Of a DNA stretch of 5,784 nt, positions 5,160 to 5,784 are shown piece after piece (position 1 is the first letter of the stretch; every line of letters starts with the position of its first letter). The translations under genes were made by a program, and so were the position numbers. Source of the DNA: Minisyncoccota bacterium (lineage in GTDB: Bacteria; Patescibacteriota; Minisyncoccia; Moranbacterales; GCA-2747515); contig CALIRC010000080.1 of the NCBI GenBank assembly GCA_938044295.1, positions 1-5,784 on the forward strand. Reading direction: 5' to 3'. The notes under the pieces are model-generated. The model did not search any database and was not told where the DNA came from. It worked only from the letters and a program-made list of their open reading frames with translations.

Positions 5160-5571
5160 CATCTTTTCGATAACTGACGAAAAGGCATGAGTAATTAGTT
5201 ACAATTATTAATCTAATTACACATTTTGCAGATATGCGTTTTAATCCAATTTTGTAGTAAGAAACACCCTCTAAACATGTTAGATGAATTAAAAACATAT
5301 CACTCCGCACAAGCTGAGGAAAACTAGGAAAGATTTTCACAGTAGCAAAAAGCAGAGGTTCGATTTTAAATACCACTTTCACAGTACAGAAATTTTCATT
5401 GTGACCAGGCTTTCTACCCTCTAGAATAATTGTTCTGTTACCAAGCGGGAGCTCTAAAACATTTCCGAACATTGGAATTTCTCCTGAAGCTGGAATGCTC
5501 TGATTTGCAGACAAGGGACGTGCAAAACTAAAGATAAATATACAGAGTACAATGATTTTCGATGACCTCAT
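5149..5571 (-). CDS. small exported protein with four cysteines
   Basis: A 140-aa protein starting at the ATG at 5569-5571, chosen because AGAGGAGG lies 5 bases upstream; a GTG at 5605-5607 would only add residues before the signal peptide and sits at the predicted transcript start. The N-terminus MRSSKIIVLCIFIFSFARPLSA is a classic signal peptide (basic n-region, hydrophobic core at about 6-17, likely cleavage after A22). The mature part of about 118 residues is beta-looking and has cysteines at 62, 99, 117 and 129, which could form two disulfides outside the cytoplasm. No lipobox, catalytic motif or known domain is visible. It has its own promoter and terminator, is divergent from the HAD gene and convergent with the transporter. 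The family is not recognised. Confidence 0.7.
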   Translation of the reverse strand: MRSSKIIVLCIFIFSFARPLSANQSIPASGEIPMFGNVLELPLGNRTIILEGRKPGHNENFCTVKVVFKIEPLLFATVKIFPSFPQLVRSDMFLIHLTCLEGVSYYKIGLKRISAKCVIRLIIVTNYSCLFVSYRKDEIT

Positions 5572-5611
5572 GAGGCCCTCCTCTAGAAATTGTCTATTGG
5601 CATGCAAAATT

Positions 5612-5640
5612 AAATTACTACACTTTACATTCTATGTCAA
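5612..5640 (-). promoter_or_regulatory. promoter of the secreted-protein gene
   Basis: On the minus strand a perfect TTGACA (5635-5640) and a 17-base spacer lead to TAATTT (5612-5617), a weak -10. The start near 5605 leaves a leader of about 34 bases ahead of the ATG at 5571. Confidence 0.5.
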
Positions 5641-5673
5641 ATTAGAAAACAAAAAACTAATCAAAGTATAAGA

Positions 5674-5702
5674 TTGCTCCATTTATTAATCAATGCTACA
5701 AT
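5674..5702 (+). promoter_or_regulatory. promoter of the HAD hydrolase gene
   Basis: TTGCTC (5674-5679), a 17-base spacer and TACAAT (5697-5702), with TGC directly before the -10, form an extended -10 promoter with a weak -35. The transcript start near 5709 gives a 28-base leader. Confidence 0.6.
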
Positions 5703-5736
5703 AACGCTGATCTATTTTACATAAGAGAGTCAGAAA

Positions 5737-5784
5737 ATGTTCAAGACTAAAAATCTAAAAGCAGTTTTTTTTGATTGGGATGAT
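5737..5784 (+). CDS. HAD-superfamily hydrolase, N-terminal fragment
   Basis: Only 16 codons are inside the window: MFKTKNLKAVFFDWDD. The strand AVFFDWDD is HAD motif I (hhhhDxDx[T/V]), with D13 as the expected nucleophile and D15 as the general acid/base of the aspartyl-phosphate mechanism. FDWDDT is common in phosphatases of the phosphoglycolate-phosphatase / beta-phosphoglucomutase group. The exact substrate lies in the part that is cut off. The ATG is preceded by AGAGAG at a suitable distance and by a plausible promoter (5674-5702). Confidence 0.75.
   Translation, partial: MFKTKNLKAVFFDWDD

Noticed and set aside
1..5784. CRISPR array, tRNA or rRNA genes, insertion sequence, integrase or attachment site
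   Set aside because: No regularly spaced repeats, no cloverleaf or rRNA-like sequence, no transposase or recombinase motifs seen on either strand.

Overview
The window is AT-rich bacterial DNA. It has sigma70-type promoters (several TTGACA-like -35 boxes), purine-rich Shine-Dalgarno sites and intrinsic hairpin-plus-T-run terminators. I count seven complete genes and two genes cut by the window ends. Coding density is only about two thirds, and nearly every gene has its own promoter and/or terminator, so operons are essentially absent. The small, partly unrecognisable proteins, the short M50 protease and the degraded phosphatase-like protein would suit a reduced-genome bacterium such as a Candidate Phyla Radiation (Patescibacteria) member. 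That placement is an impression, not something the sequence proves. All complete genes end in TAA or TAG.

Layout. 1-970 (minus strand): a fragment of a possible small membrane or exported protein (1-69) lies in the same frame as, and just beyond the TAG stop of, a 105-aa orphan protein (133-450). Next comes a terminator (590-612) that serves a 97-aa two-helix membrane protein with a CxxC pair at each end (677-970). 971-1464 is a 494-base gene-free stretch with several dyads and one near-consensus promoter. 1465-2052 (plus): an orphan soluble 195-aa protein with its own promoter, ribosome site and a strong terminator (2077-2128).

2236-3825 (minus): two separately transcribed genes. One encodes a minimal site-2-type M50 membrane protease without a PDZ domain (2339-3085). 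The other encodes a 167-aa protein that looks like a histidine-phosphatase fold stripped of its catalytic histidines (3322-3825). Both 3' ends have the same architecture: a perfect gene-specific hairpin followed by a nearly identical ~35-base terminator module.

3826-5784: the phosphatase-like gene is divergent from an EamA/DMT-type 10-helix transporter (3996-4895), and a dyad and a direct repeat lie over the minus-strand promoter between them. A secreted four-cysteine protein (5149-5571, minus) converges on the transporter and shares a possibly bidirectional terminator with it. The start of a HAD-family hydrolase (5737 onward, plus) is divergent from the secreted protein.

Functionally, several genes concern the envelope (intramembrane protease, transporter, two-helix membrane protein, exported small protein). 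Nothing in the sequence ties them into one pathway. The best candidates for something undescribed are the degenerate phosphatase-like protein with its operator-like divergent promoter, the repeated double-hairpin 3' ends, and the CxxC membrane hairpin protein.
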